This document shows positions 1 to 6,543 of a stretch of DNA of 8,133 nt, piece after piece. The first letter of the stretch is position 1. Each line of letters starts with the position of its first letter. The position numbers and the translations under genes were made by a program. Where the stretch lies: assembly GCA_028290325.1 (NCBI GenBank), contig JAQGJY010000423.1:1-8133 (forward strand), read 5' to 3'. The notes beneath the pieces were generated by a model that was not told the origin of the DNA, searched no databases, and was given only the letters and a program-made list of their open reading frames with translations. This DNA comes from Tardiphaga sp. (GTDB lineage: Bacteria; Pseudomonadota; Alphaproteobacteria; Rhizobiales; Xanthobacteraceae).

Positions 1-87
1 CAACACCACCGTCTGCGAATGGCGCGCGAACAGATCGAAGAAGCGTTCCTCGCGCGGCAGGAAGGAGCGAAACCAACGCATCAGCAT
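1..87 (-). CDS. DUF47/PhoU-like phosphate transport accessory protein, N-terminal fragment
   Basis: Only the first 29 codons are inside the window; the gene continues past base 1. The visible residues begin MLMRWFRSFLPREERFFDLF, the characteristic opening of the DUF47 (TIGR00153, UPF0111) family. Members are soluble, helical, PhoU-like proteins of a little over 200 residues, commonly encoded next to the low-affinity phosphate transporter Pit (for example orfA-pit of Sinorhizobium meliloti). The ATG at 87 is chosen because GGAG at 95-98 lies 7 bases upstream; an in-frame ATG at 81 would put it 13 bases away. A pit gene would be expected just outside the window, but that is inference. A PhoB-box-like repeat lies in the upstream region (131-148). 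The family call is fairly sure because the opening is so distinctive; the phosphate role rests on family knowledge. Confidence 0.8.
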   Translation of the reverse strand, partial: MLMRWFRSFLPREERFFDLFARHSQTVVL

Positions 88-130
88 GACATATCTCCGG
101 ATGACGACGCCCGACACGCGATCCGCGGTG

Positions 131-148
131 CCGTCAAGAAACTGTCAT
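131..148. promoter_or_regulatory. Candidate PhoB box upstream of the DUF47 gene
   Basis: On the plus strand, CCGTCAA (131-137), GAAA, then CTGTCAT (142-148) form two 7-mers with an 11-base period. They match the Pho-box consensus CTGTCAT-N4-CTGTCAT at 12 of 14 positions. No third unit is seen on either side. The box points against the DUF47 gene, which is on the minus strand, and overlaps a candidate -10 at 146-151. That geometry fits repression better than activation. The match is by eye; a chance match cannot be excluded. Confidence 0.45.
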
Positions 149-174
149 AAATCAGAATGGCCGCCCGCGGACAA
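146..174 (-). promoter_or_regulatory. Candidate sigma-70-like promoter for the DUF47 gene
   Basis: On the minus strand, TTGTCC (174-169) is followed by a 17-base spacer and TTTATG (151-146). This sits in the only A/T-rich patch of the gap and would give a leader of roughly 50 bases before the ATG at 87. Neither hexamer is a close consensus match, so the call is tentative. Confidence 0.3.
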
Positions 175-299
175 GCCGATGGCCGCTTTGTCGATGGCAT
201 CCACCGGTTTGTTCACGTGCCCTGGACGCGAAGCCGCCCAAGCCGGCGCAGGCAGGCCACTGCCGCACCCTGGGGAGGTTTCGAAGGCAGCCCGTTCCG

Positions 300-355
300 G
301 TCCCGGCTCTCGGCGCAGCACAGCCGCGCGGCTCCGCGTCCGGGACACGAGCCGG
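300..355 (-). terminator. Dyad-rich region after livM, likely end of the liv operon
   Basis: Directly after the livM stop codon are two interleaved 7-bp inverted repeats: CCGGCTC at 303-309 with GAGCCGG at 349-355, and GTCCCGG at 300-306 with CCGGGAC at 340-346. The two share bases, so only one pair can form at a time. Between them lies the self-complementary AGCCGCGCGGCT (322-333). There is no T-run after the stems on the minus strand, so this is not a textbook intrinsic terminator. Its place after the last gene of the operon suggests termination or protection of the RNA 3' end. Confidence 0.4.
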
Positions 356-1324
356 TTAAAGCGATCGTTTGAAGTAATGCGCGATCTCGCCGACGATGCC
401 GCGACGGAAGGTCAGCACGCAGATCACGAAGATCGCGCCCTGAATGACCGTGACCCACTGGCCGAAGCCGGCGAGATATTGCTGCATGGCGATGATGACG
501 AAGGCGCCGACGACGGGCCCGAACAACGTGCCGAGGCCGCCGACCAGCGTGATCAGCACGATCTCGCCGGACATCGTCCAGTGCACGTCGGTGAGCGAGG
601 CGTTTTGCGCGACGAAGACCTTCAACGATCCGGCGAAGCCCGCCAGCGTGCCGGACAGGATGTAGGCCAGCAGCTTGTACTGGTCGGTCTTGTAGCCGAG
701 CGAGATCGCGCGCTGCTCATTCTCGCGGATCGACTTCAGCACCTCGCCGAACGGTGAGTTGATGGTGCGGTAGATCAGCAGGAAGCCCGCGAGAAAGCCG
801 GCCAGGATCACGTAATACAGCGTGGTTGGCTTGGCGAGATTGAAAAGTCCGAACAGATAGCCCTGCGGAATGCCCTGGATACCGTCCTCGCCATGCGTGA
901 ACGGCGTTTGCAGATAGACGAAGAACAGCAGCTGCGACAGCGCCAGGGTGATCATCGCGAAATAGATGCCCTGACGGCGGATCGCGATCAGGCCCGTGAC
1001 GACGGCCAGAACAGCCGATCCGGCGACCCCGACGAGAATGCCGAGCTCCGGCGCGAAGCCCCAGACCTTCAACGCATGCGCGGTGAAATAGCCCGCGCTG
1101 CCGAGGAACATCGCGTGGCCGAACGACAGCAGGCCGCCATAGCCGATCAGCAGGTTGAACGCGCAGGCCAGCAGCGCGAAGCACAAAGCCTGCATGACAA
1201 AGAATGGATAGACGCCGGTGAGCGGCACGACGAGCAGCAGCGCCGTCATGATGACGAAGGCCACCATCTCATCACGGATGCCGCGACGCGGCGTCGGAAT
1301 CGAATTCTCTGTGATCGTCGTCAT
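356..1324 (-). CDS. livM: Branched-chain-type ABC transporter permease LivM
   Basis: A 322-residue inner-membrane permease, one half of the channel of a LivFGHMK-type (HAAT) importer. The protein is mostly hydrophobic helices from about residue 20 onward. It carries the family hallmark LLIGYGGLLSFGHAMFLGSA (about residues 58-77) and the cytoplasmic coupling segment around SPFGEVLKSIRENEQRAISL, which contacts the ATPases. A late hydrophobic stretch with the GGLGTLFGPVVGAF motif is also typical. The ATG at 1324 begins one base after the end of the livH stop codon (1326-1328). Only a weak GGG (1334-1336) lies upstream, so translation is probably coupled to livH. Length is ordinary for LivM. It is the last gene of the operon and is followed by strong dyad symmetry. 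The permease identity is secure; the substrate cannot be told from it. Confidence 0.95.
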   Translation of the reverse strand: MTTITENSIPTPRRGIRDEMVAFVIMTALLLVVPLTGVYPFFVMQALCFALLACAFNLLIGYGGLLSFGHAMFLGSAGYFTAHALKVWGFAPELGILVGVAGSAVLAVVTGLIAIRRQGIYFAMITLALSQLLFFVYLQTPFTHGEDGIQGIPQGYLFGLFNLAKPTTLYYVILAGFLAGFLLIYRTINSPFGEVLKSIRENEQRAISLGYKTDQYKLLAYILSGTLAGFAGSLKVFVAQNASLTDVHWTMSGEIVLITLVGGLGTLFGPVVGAFVIIAMQQYLAGFGQWVTVIQGAIFVICVLTFRRGIVGEIAHYFKRSL

Positions 1325-1325
1325 A

Positions 1326-2201
1326 TCAGGCTGCCCGTCCCGTCAGTCCGGAAGGTTTCACCAGAAGCACCAGCACCATCAGCACGAAGACGACGGTATT
1401 GGAGGCCTCGGGGTAGAAGTATTTGGTCAGGCCCTCGACGATGCCGAGCGCGAAGCCGGTGATGATCGACCCCATGATCGAGCCCATGCCGCCGATCACG
1501 ACGACGGCGAACACGACGATGATGAGGTCCGCGCCCATTAGCGGCCGCACCTGATTGATCGGTGCCGACAGCACGCCGGCCAAGGCGGCGAGGCCGACGC
1601 CGAGGCCGTAAGTGAGCGTGATCATGCGCGGCACATTGATGCCGAAGGCGCGCACCAAGGTCGGATTTTCCGTCGCGGCGCGCAGGTTGGCGCCGAGCCG
1701 GGTGCGCTCGATCACGAACCAGGTGGCGATGCAGACGATCAGCGAGAAGATCACGACCCAGCCGCGATAGATCGGCAGGAACATGAAGCCGAGATTGACG
1801 CCGCCCTTGAGTTCGTCCGGGATCGCGTAAGGCAGCCCCGACGAGCCGAAATAATTCTGGAACACGCCCTGAATGATCAGGGCCATGCCGAAGGTCAGCA
1901 GCAGGCCGTAGAGATGATCGAGTCCCGACAGCCATTGCAGCATGGTGCGCTCGAGGATCATGCCGAAGATGCCGACCGCGATCGGGGCGAGGATCAAGGC
2001 CGGCCAATAGCCGATGCCGGCGACGTTGAGCAGAAAGTAGGCCGCGAACGCGCCCATCATATACAGCGCGCCATGGGCGAAATTGATGATGTTCAGCATG
2101 CCGAAGATCACGGCGAGGCCAAGGCTCAACAGCGCGTAGAACGAACCGTTGATCAGCCCGACCAGAAGCTGTGCGAAGAGGGCCTGATAGTTCATCGGCA
2201 T
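1326..2201 (-). CDS. livH: Branched-chain-type ABC transporter permease LivH
   Basis: A 291-residue inner-membrane permease that pairs with LivM to form the translocation path. Near the N-terminus it has the LivH signature GLINGSFYALLSLGLAVIFG followed by NIINFAHGALYMMGA (roughly residues 15-50). The coupling loop RTRLGANLRAATENPTLVRA is near residues 168-187, and GGMGSIMGSIITGFALGIVE is near the end. About eight hydrophobic segments are visible. The start is uncertain: TTG at 2204, ATG at 2201 and ATG at 2195 are all in frame. I chose 2201, for which a purine-rich GAAAG lies just upstream; 2195 would give 289 residues. The gene is separated from the second binding-protein gene by about 64 bases holding a perfect 11-bp stem-loop. 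Its stop is one base from the livM start. Identity is secure. Confidence 0.95.
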   Translation of the reverse strand: MPMNYQALFAQLLVGLINGSFYALLSLGLAVIFGMLNIINFAHGALYMMGAFAAYFLLNVAGIGYWPALILAPIAVGIFGMILERTMLQWLSGLDHLYGLLLTFGMALIIQGVFQNYFGSSGLPYAIPDELKGGVNLGFMFLPIYRGWVVIFSLIVCIATWFVIERTRLGANLRAATENPTLVRAFGINVPRMITLTYGLGVGLAALAGVLSAPINQVRPLMGADLIIVVFAVVVIGGMGSIMGSIITGFALGIVEGLTKYFYPEASNTVVFVLMVLVLLVKPSGLTGRAA

Positions 2202-2230
2202 CAAACTTTCGGATTGAACGGCAGACGAAA

Positions 2231-2259
2231 CCGGCCGGATGCACGCGACATCCGGCCGG
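2231..2259 (-). terminator. Perfect 11-bp stem-loop between binding protein and permease genes
   Basis: CCGGCCGGATG (2231-2241) and CATCCGGCCGG (2249-2259) are perfect inverted repeats around a 7-base loop. In the minus-strand RNA the hairpin forms 6 bases after the stop codon of the second binding-protein gene and is followed by UUUCGUCUG, a broken U-rich tail. This is terminator-like but imperfect. A leaky terminator or a 3'-end stabiliser would make binding protein more abundant than permease, as is known for several ABC operons. The structure is directly visible; its effect is inferred. Confidence 0.7.
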
Positions 2260-2265
2260 CCGATG

Positions 2266-3486
2266 TTACTTCTTCAACAAGGCGCAGGTACTCTTGTCGA
2301 GCGGCGTGAAGGCCTTGTCCCCCGCGACGGTGCCGACCAGCTTGTAGAAATCCCACGCCGACTTCGACTCGGCGGGCTTCTTCACCTCGAACAGATGCGC
2401 CTCGTGGATCTTGCGGCCGTTCGGCTGGATCGTGCCCTTGCCGAACAACGGATCCTCGGTCGGCATGCCCTTCATCGCGTTGACGATCTTGATGCCGTCA
2501 TGCGCGTTGGAGCCGGCGGCGTCCATCACCTTGAAGTAATGGATCAGCCCGGCATAGACGCCGGCCTGAACCATGGTCGGCGGCGCGCCGTTCTTCATCC
2601 GCGCCGCGAACTTCTTGGAGAACGCGCGCGTCTCGTCGTTGAGGTCCCAGTAGAACGTCTCGGTGAAGTTCAGGCCCTGCGCGGTCTCAAGACCGATCGC
2701 CTTGACGTCGGTGATGAACAGCAGCAGCGCCGCGAGCTTCTGGCCGCTTTTGGTGATGCCGAATTCGGCCGCCTGCTTGATCGAGTTGGTCGTGTCGCCG
2801 CCGGCATTGGCAAGGCCGATCACCTTCGCCTTCGACGATTGCGCCTGCAACAGGAAGGACGAGAAGTCCGCCGTGTTGAGCGGATGCTTGACGCTGCCGA
2901 CGATCTTGCCGCCCGATGAATTGATGACGGCCGAGGTGTCGCGCTCCAGCGCCGCGCCGAAGGCGTAATCGGCGGTGAGGAAGAACCAGCTATCGCCGCC
3001 GGCCTTCACCAGCGCCTGCCCGGTCGAATTGGCGAGCATGTAGGTGTCGTAGGTCCAGTGCACGGTGTTCGGTGAGCACTGCGCGTTGGTGAGGTCCGAC
3101 GTCGCGGCGCCGGAATTGATATAGACGCCGTTCTTTTCCTTGACGACGTTGTTGACCGCCAGCGCCACGCCGGAATTCGGCACGTCGACGATCACGTCGA
3201 CCTTGTCCACGTCGAACCACTGGCGCGCGATGTTGACGCCGATGTCCGGCTTGTTCTGATGATCGCCGGAAACGATGTCGATCTTCCAGCCCTTCTTCAT
3301 CAGGCCGGAATCTTCCGCCGCCATCTGCGCCGCCAGCGTCGAGCCGGGACCGCCGAGATCGGCGTAAAGGCCCGACTGATCGCTCAGCGCGCCGATCTTG
3401 ATCGTCTTGTCCTGCGCACTGGCGATGCCCGCGCTGGTCAAAGCCAGCGCGGTGCCGAGCAGCAACGTCGTCATCCGATTGGTCAT
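2266..3486 (-). CDS. Periplasmic substrate-binding protein of the ABC importer (second of a tandem pair)
   Basis: A 406-residue type I periplasmic binding protein (Peripla_BP_6, the LivK/AmiC-like group) that delivers ligand to LivHM. Residues 1-24 form a signal peptide: Arg4, a hydrophobic core, then ASA before Gln25. The mature part opens QDKTIKIGALSDQSGLYADL, the usual first strand and ligand-loop region, and has SGDHQNKPDIGVNIARQW and DVIVDVP in the first lobe. A cysteine at about 137 and one near the C-terminus could pair as a disulfide, as in its neighbour. The ATG at 3486 is preferred because GGGGA (3492-3496) ends 5 bases before it and because it gives exactly the length of the neighbouring paralogue; ATG at 3489 and TTG at 3498 are alternatives. 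It is about 75% identical to that neighbour by hand count, ungapped in the mature part. Ligand unknown: amino acids, amides or aromatic acids are all possible in this family. Confidence 0.92.
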   Translation of the reverse strand: MTNRMTTLLLGTALALTSAGIASAQDKTIKIGALSDQSGLYADLGGPGSTLAAQMAAEDSGLMKKGWKIDIVSGDHQNKPDIGVNIARQWFDVDKVDVIVDVPNSGVALAVNNVVKEKNGVYINSGAATSDLTNAQCSPNTVHWTYDTYMLANSTGQALVKAGGDSWFFLTADYAFGAALERDTSAVINSSGGKIVGSVKHPLNTADFSSFLLQAQSSKAKVIGLANAGGDTTNSIKQAAEFGITKSGQKLAALLLFITDVKAIGLETAQGLNFTETFYWDLNDETRAFSKKFAARMKNGAPPTMVQAGVYAGLIHYFKVMDAAGSNAHDGIKIVNAMKGMPTEDPLFGKGTIQPNGRKIHEAHLFEVKKPAESKSAWDFYKLVGTVAGDKAFTPLDKSTCALLKK

Positions 3487-3522
3487 CATGATCCCCAAGT
3501 CATTGCAGGAAACTAACGCGTG

Positions 3523-4743
3523 TTATTTTTTCAGCAGCGGGCAAGAGCTCTTGTCGAGCGGCGTGAAGGCCTGCTCGGCCGGGATGGTCGCGGCCACCTT
3601 CATGTAATCCCACGGGCCTTTCGACTCCTCGGGCTTCTTCACTTCGAGCAGATAGGCCGGATGAATCTTGCGGCCGTTCGGCTGAATCGAGCCCTTGCCG
3701 AAGATGATGTCATCGGTCGGCATCGCCTTCATCGCCTCGACGATCTTGATGCCAACGCGTGAATTGCCGCCCATCTTGTCGAGCGTCTTGAAGTAATGCA
3801 GCAGCGATGAATAGACGCCGGCCTGCACCGTGGTCGGCATCGCCTTGTTTTTCATCTTCTCCTGGAAGCGCTTGGAGAAGCCACGGGTGCCGTCATTGAG
3901 GTCCCAATAGAACGGCTCGGTGAAGCTGAGACCGGCGGCGGTCTTCAAACCCAGCGAATGCACGTCGGTGATGAACATCAGCAGACCGGCGAGCTTCTGG
4001 CCGCCCGCGACGATGCCGAATTCCGACGCCTGCTTGATCGAATTGATGGTGTCGCCGCCGGCATTGGCGAGGCCGATGACCTTGGCTTTCGAGGACTGCG
4101 CCTGCAACAGGAAGGACGAGAAATCCGCCGAGTTGAGCGGCGGACGGACGCTGCCGACGACCTTGCCGCCGAGCGCCGTGACGGCGTTGGTGGTGTCACG
4201 CTCAAGCGCCGTGCCGAAGGCATAATCGGCGGTCAGGAAGAACCATGTGTCGCCGCCGGTCTTGACCATCGCCGAGCCGGTGCCGTTCGCGAGCATGTAG
4301 GTGTCGTAGGCCCAGTGCACCGTATTCGGCGAGCATTGCGCGTTGGTGAGATCGGACGTCCCGCTGCCGGAATTGAGATAGACGCCGTTCTTCTCCTTGA
4401 CGACATTGTTGACCGCGAGCCCGACCGACGACGTCGGCACGTCGACGATGACGTCGACCTTGTCGCGATCGAACCATTGCCGCGCGATGTTGACGCCGAT
4501 GTCCGGCTTGTTCTGATGATCGCCCGAAACCACCTCGATCTTCCAGCCCTTCGCGGCCATACCGGAATCATCGACCGCCATCTGCGCGGCGAGAACCGAA
4601 CCCGGTCCGGTCACGTCGGCATAGAGACCCGACTGATCGTTGAGCACGCCGATCTTGATGGTCTTATCCTGAGCCAGCGCCGAGCTGCTGACGGCCAGCG
4701 CCAGGATCGATCCCGAGACCAGAGCACGCATTGCGGTTTTCAT
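3523..4743 (-). CDS. Periplasmic substrate-binding protein of the ABC importer (first of a tandem pair)
   Basis: A 406-residue Peripla_BP_6 binding protein, exported and expected to present ligand to LivHM. Residues 1-24 are a typical signal peptide: Lys2 and Arg6, a hydrophobic core, then ALA before Gln25. The mature part opens QDKTIKIGVLNDQSGLYADV. Cys137 (in NAQCSPNT) and Cys401 (six residues from the end) are the cysteines shared with the paralogue. The ATG at 4743 is chosen because the strong ribosome site AGGAAGGA (4750-4757) ends 6 bases upstream and the signal peptide then has normal length; the reading frame extends 11 codons further to 4776 with nothing to support it. It follows livF by 38 bases with no hairpin. 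The downstream paralogue starts 36 bases after its stop. Differences between the two cluster in the second lobe and near the C-terminus, leaving room for different ligands. Substrate not determined. Confidence 0.93.
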   Translation of the reverse strand: MKTAMRALVSGSILALAVSSSALAQDKTIKIGVLNDQSGLYADVTGPGSVLAAQMAVDDSGMAAKGWKIEVVSGDHQNKPDIGVNIARQWFDRDKVDVIVDVPTSSVGLAVNNVVKEKNGVYLNSGSGTSDLTNAQCSPNTVHWAYDTYMLANGTGSAMVKTGGDTWFFLTADYAFGTALERDTTNAVTALGGKVVGSVRPPLNSADFSSFLLQAQSSKAKVIGLANAGGDTINSIKQASEFGIVAGGQKLAGLLMFITDVHSLGLKTAAGLSFTEPFYWDLNDGTRGFSKRFQEKMKNKAMPTTVQAGVYSSLLHYFKTLDKMGGNSRVGIKIVEAMKAMPTDDIIFGKGSIQPNGRKIHPAYLLEVKKPEESKGPWDYMKVAATIPAEQAFTPLDKSSCPLLKK

Positions 4744-4749
4744 GGTGTG

Positions 4750-4757
4750 TCCTTCCT
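4750..4757 (-). promoter_or_regulatory. Strong ribosome-binding site fixing the start of the first binding-protein gene
   Basis: AGGAAGGA on the minus strand ends 6 bases before the ATG at 4743. It is the strongest Shine-Dalgarno match in the operon, in keeping with high demand for binding protein, and it rules against the longer in-frame extension to 4776. Confidence 0.75.
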
Positions 4758-4781
4758 GTCGTTTTTTATTGGTCATTTTGT

Positions 4782-5528
4782 TTAGACGCCGAGATAGGTG
4801 TGCAGCTTGTCCATGTTGGCCTGCAACTCGGAATTGGCGAAGCCGTCGATGATCTTGCCGTGTTCGACGATGTAGAAGCGGTCCGCCACGGTCGAGGCCC
4901 AGCGGAAATTCTGCTCAACCAGCAGGATCGTGAAGCCTTCGGATTTCAGCCGCTGAATCGTGTGGCCGATCTGCTGGATGATGACCGGGGCAAGACCCTC
5001 GGTCGGTTCGTCCAGCATCAAGAAACGCGCGCCGGTGCGCAGGATGCGGGCGATCGCCAGCATCTGCTGTTCGCCACCGGACAGCTTGGTGCCCTGGCTG
5101 TTGAGCCGTTCCTTCAGGTTCGGAAACAGATCGAAGATCTGATCGAGCGACAGGCCGCCTTCGCGCACGATCGGCGGCAGCATCAAATTCTCGCGCACGT
5201 CGAGGCTGGCGAAAATGCCGCGCTCCTCCGGGCAGAACGCGATGCCCTTGCGCGCGATCTTGTCGGATGACGTCTTGATGATGTCCTGGCCGTCGAACTT
5301 GATCGAGCCGGTGCGCTTGCCGATGATGCCCATGATGGACTTCAGCGTCGTCGTCTTGCCGGCGCCGTTGCGGCCGAGCAGCGTGACCACTTCACCGGGA
5401 CGAACGTTGAAGTTGATGCCGTGAAGGATGTGCGATTCGCCGTACCACGCTTCGAGGTTGTCGATCTCGAGGATCGGCTTGGGCGCGGAGGCGGTTGCGG
5501 GAGATTTGGTCATGACAGCTTCAACCAT
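4782..5528 (-). CDS. livF: Branched-chain-type ABC transporter ATP-binding protein LivF
   Basis: A 248-residue cytoplasmic ATPase, one of the two nucleotide-binding subunits of the importer. Walker A GRNGAGKTT is at residues 52-60, the signature LSGGEQQ at 149-155, Walker B FLMLDEP at 169-175 with Glu174 as the catalytic base, and VEQN at 204-207. The Gln in that last motif, where most ABC ATPases have His, is normal for LivF. The N-terminus carries about 15 extra residues before the usual ILEIDNLEAWYG opening. The ATG at 5528 is preferred because GGGAG (5535-5539) lies 6 bases upstream; it overlaps the livG end by 8 bases, suggesting translational coupling. ATG at 5513 would remove the first five residues and has only a weak GAAG upstream. 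All catalytic motifs are intact. Identity is secure. Confidence 0.95.
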   Translation of the reverse strand: MVEAVMTKSPATASAPKPILEIDNLEAWYGESHILHGINFNVRPGEVVTLLGRNGAGKTTTLKSIMGIIGKRTGSIKFDGQDIIKTSSDKIARKGIAFCPEERGIFASLDVRENLMLPPIVREGGLSLDQIFDLFPNLKERLNSQGTKLSGGEQQMLAIARILRTGARFLMLDEPTEGLAPVIIQQIGHTIQRLKSEGFTILLVEQNFRWASTVADRFYIVEHGKIIDGFANSELQANMDKLHTYLGV

Positions 5529-6276
5529 GCCCGGCTCCCAGATAGGCTTCCTTGACGCGCTCGTCCTTGGTGAGGTCCGAATAATGACCTTCGGCGAGCA
5601 CCTTGCCGCGCGTCAGCACGGTGATGATATCGGAGAGATTGGCGACGACGCTGAGATTATGTTCGACCATCAGGATCGTGTATTTGGCCGAGATGCGCTT
5701 GATCAGCGCCGCGATCTTGTCGATGTCTTCGTGGCCCATGCCGGCCATCGGCTCGTCGAGCAGCATCATTTCCGGATCGAGCGCCAAGGTGGTGGCGATC
5801 TCCAGCGCGCGTTTGCGGCCATAGGGCATCTCGACGGCCGGCGTGGTCTCGAATTCGCTGAGGCCGACGTCGTCCAGTAACTCGCGGGCACGATCGTTGT
5901 ATTGGTCCAGCACCGTCTTGGAGCGCCAGAAATCGAACGACGATCCGTGCTGGCGCTGCAACGCGACGCGCACGTTTTCCAGCGCGGTCAGATGCGGAAA
6001 CACCGCCGAGATCTGGAACGAGCGCACCAGGCCGAGCCGCGCGACATCGGCCGGCGCCATCGCCGTGATGTCCTGTCCCTTATAGAGGATCTGGCCCGCC
6101 GACGGCTTCAGGAACTTGGTCAGCAGATTGAAACAGGTCGTCTTGCCGGCGCCGTTCGGGCCGATGAGCGCGTGAATCGTGCCGCGACGGACCTTCAGAT
6201 TGACGTCCTGAACCGCGAAGAAGCCCGCGAACTCCTTGGTCAGGCCGTGGGTTTCGAGAATGATGTCATCGGCCAA
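5521..6276 (-). CDS. livG: Branched-chain-type ABC transporter ATP-binding protein LivG
   Basis: A 251-residue cytoplasmic ATPase, partner of LivF and first gene of the transporter operon. Walker A GPNGAGKTT is at residues 39-47, Q-loop Gln88 in VRSFQISAVFPHLT, Walker B MMLLDEP at 170-176 and the H-loop His206 in MVEHNLSVV. The C-terminal DERVKEAYLG is the usual LivG tail. The signature region reads MPYGRKRALEIA (150-161) instead of LSxGxxRxLEIA; this form is familiar in LivG proteins of this bacterial group, so it need not mean loss of function. The start codon is TTG at 6276: GGGGGA (6284-6289) ends 7 bases upstream, there is no in-frame ATG close by, and the ADDIILETHGLTKEF opening is complete. 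A weak start in the lead gene may keep ATPase levels low. Identity is secure. Confidence 0.95.
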   Translation of the reverse strand: MADDIILETHGLTKEFAGFFAVQDVNLKVRRGTIHALIGPNGAGKTTCFNLLTKFLKPSAGQILYKGQDITAMAPADVARLGLVRSFQISAVFPHLTALENVRVALQRQHGSSFDFWRSKTVLDQYNDRARELLDDVGLSEFETTPAVEMPYGRKRALEIATTLALDPEMMLLDEPMAGMGHEDIDKIAALIKRISAKYTILMVEHNLSVVANLSDIITVLTRGKVLAEGHYSDLTKDERVKEAYLGAGHG

Positions 6277-6283
6277 GCAGATG

Positions 6284-6289
6284 TCCCCC
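6284..6289 (-). promoter_or_regulatory. Ribosome-binding site supporting the TTG start of livG
   Basis: GGGGGA on the minus strand lies 7 bases before the TTG at 6276. It is what decides this non-ATG start, since no ATG in frame is available nearby. Confidence 0.6.
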
Positions 6290-6370
6290 GTCGGTCGTTG
6301 CAGCGCTCGTCTAAGCGCGTGACCGAAATTTATGTTTTTGACTGTCCCGACCGCGATGCTTGGACATTGC

Positions 6371-6394
6371 GCGCGAGACTGACCGTCTCGGCGC
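6371..6394 (-). promoter_or_regulatory. Inverted repeat in the liv leader, possible operator or RNA hairpin
   Basis: GCGC-GAGAC (6371-6379), loop TGACC, GTCTC-(G)-GCGC (6385-6394): nine base pairs with a single bulged G. It falls just downstream of the candidate -10 of the liv promoter, where it could be an operator or a hairpin at the start of the transcript. Visible structure, unknown role. Confidence 0.3.
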
Positions 6395-6396
6395 GG

Positions 6397-6426
6397 AATA
6401 TGCCGTCAAGACGTGCCCATGTGCAA
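6397..6426 (-). promoter_or_regulatory. Candidate promoter of the liv operon
   Basis: On the minus strand, TTGCAC (6426-6421), an 18-base spacer and CATATT (6402-6397). It lies in the gap before livG and would give a leader of a little over 100 bases. The 29-base element TGCCCA-N17-TGGGCA (6414-6442) covers the -35 and includes two direct copies of TTGCAC, a layout expected of a regulator site. A second A/T-rich patch (6326-6340) nearer livG has no acceptable -35. The promoter is a by-eye guess. Confidence 0.3.
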
Positions 6427-6502
6427 GGTGCAATGCTGGGCAGCGCCAGACGCTTGGATTAGCTTTTGGTCGCATGGTTTCCGGCGGCCGATGTCCTGCC
6501 AA

Positions 6503-6519
6503 CCTCCGGCAACCGGCGG
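6503..6519 (-). terminator. Short hairpin downstream of the ArsC-family gene
   Basis: CCTCCGG (6503-6509), loop CAA, CCGGCGG (6513-6519): a 7-bp stem with one mismatch, about 25 bases after the reductase stop codon. No T-run follows, so termination here is only suggested by position. Confidence 0.25.
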
Positions 6520-6543
6520 CTGCCGCGCGGCCGCTGAGATCCG

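Noticed and set aside
86..757. A 223-codon plus-strand open frame over the DUF47 gap and the end of livM
   Set aside because: It lies opposite livM, is rich in Arg, Asp, Glu, Gln and His as antisense frames of G/C-rich genes are, and shows no domain. It is a shadow.
893..1462. Plus-strand open frame across the livM/livH junction
   Set aside because: Antisense to two clear permease genes, with the same charged, low-complexity composition; no ribosome site or family.
4200..4600. Idea that the two binding-protein genes exchange sequence by gene conversion
   Set aside because: Identical runs at the nucleotide level that I could follow are short (around 25 bases), with synonymous differences between them, as expected from protein constraint alone.
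3958..4785. A 275-codon plus-strand open frame opposite the first binding-protein gene
   Set aside because: Long only because of G/C bias; the opposite strand has a full signal peptide and family motifs. A similar antisense frame appears opposite the paralogue, as expected for shadows of homologous genes.
6487..6500. Possible sigma-54 promoter (TGGCAGG-N4-CGGC, minus strand) before livG
   Set aside because: The -12 half lacks TTGC and the match is poor. The nearby TGGCGC...TTGC pair has wrong spacing.
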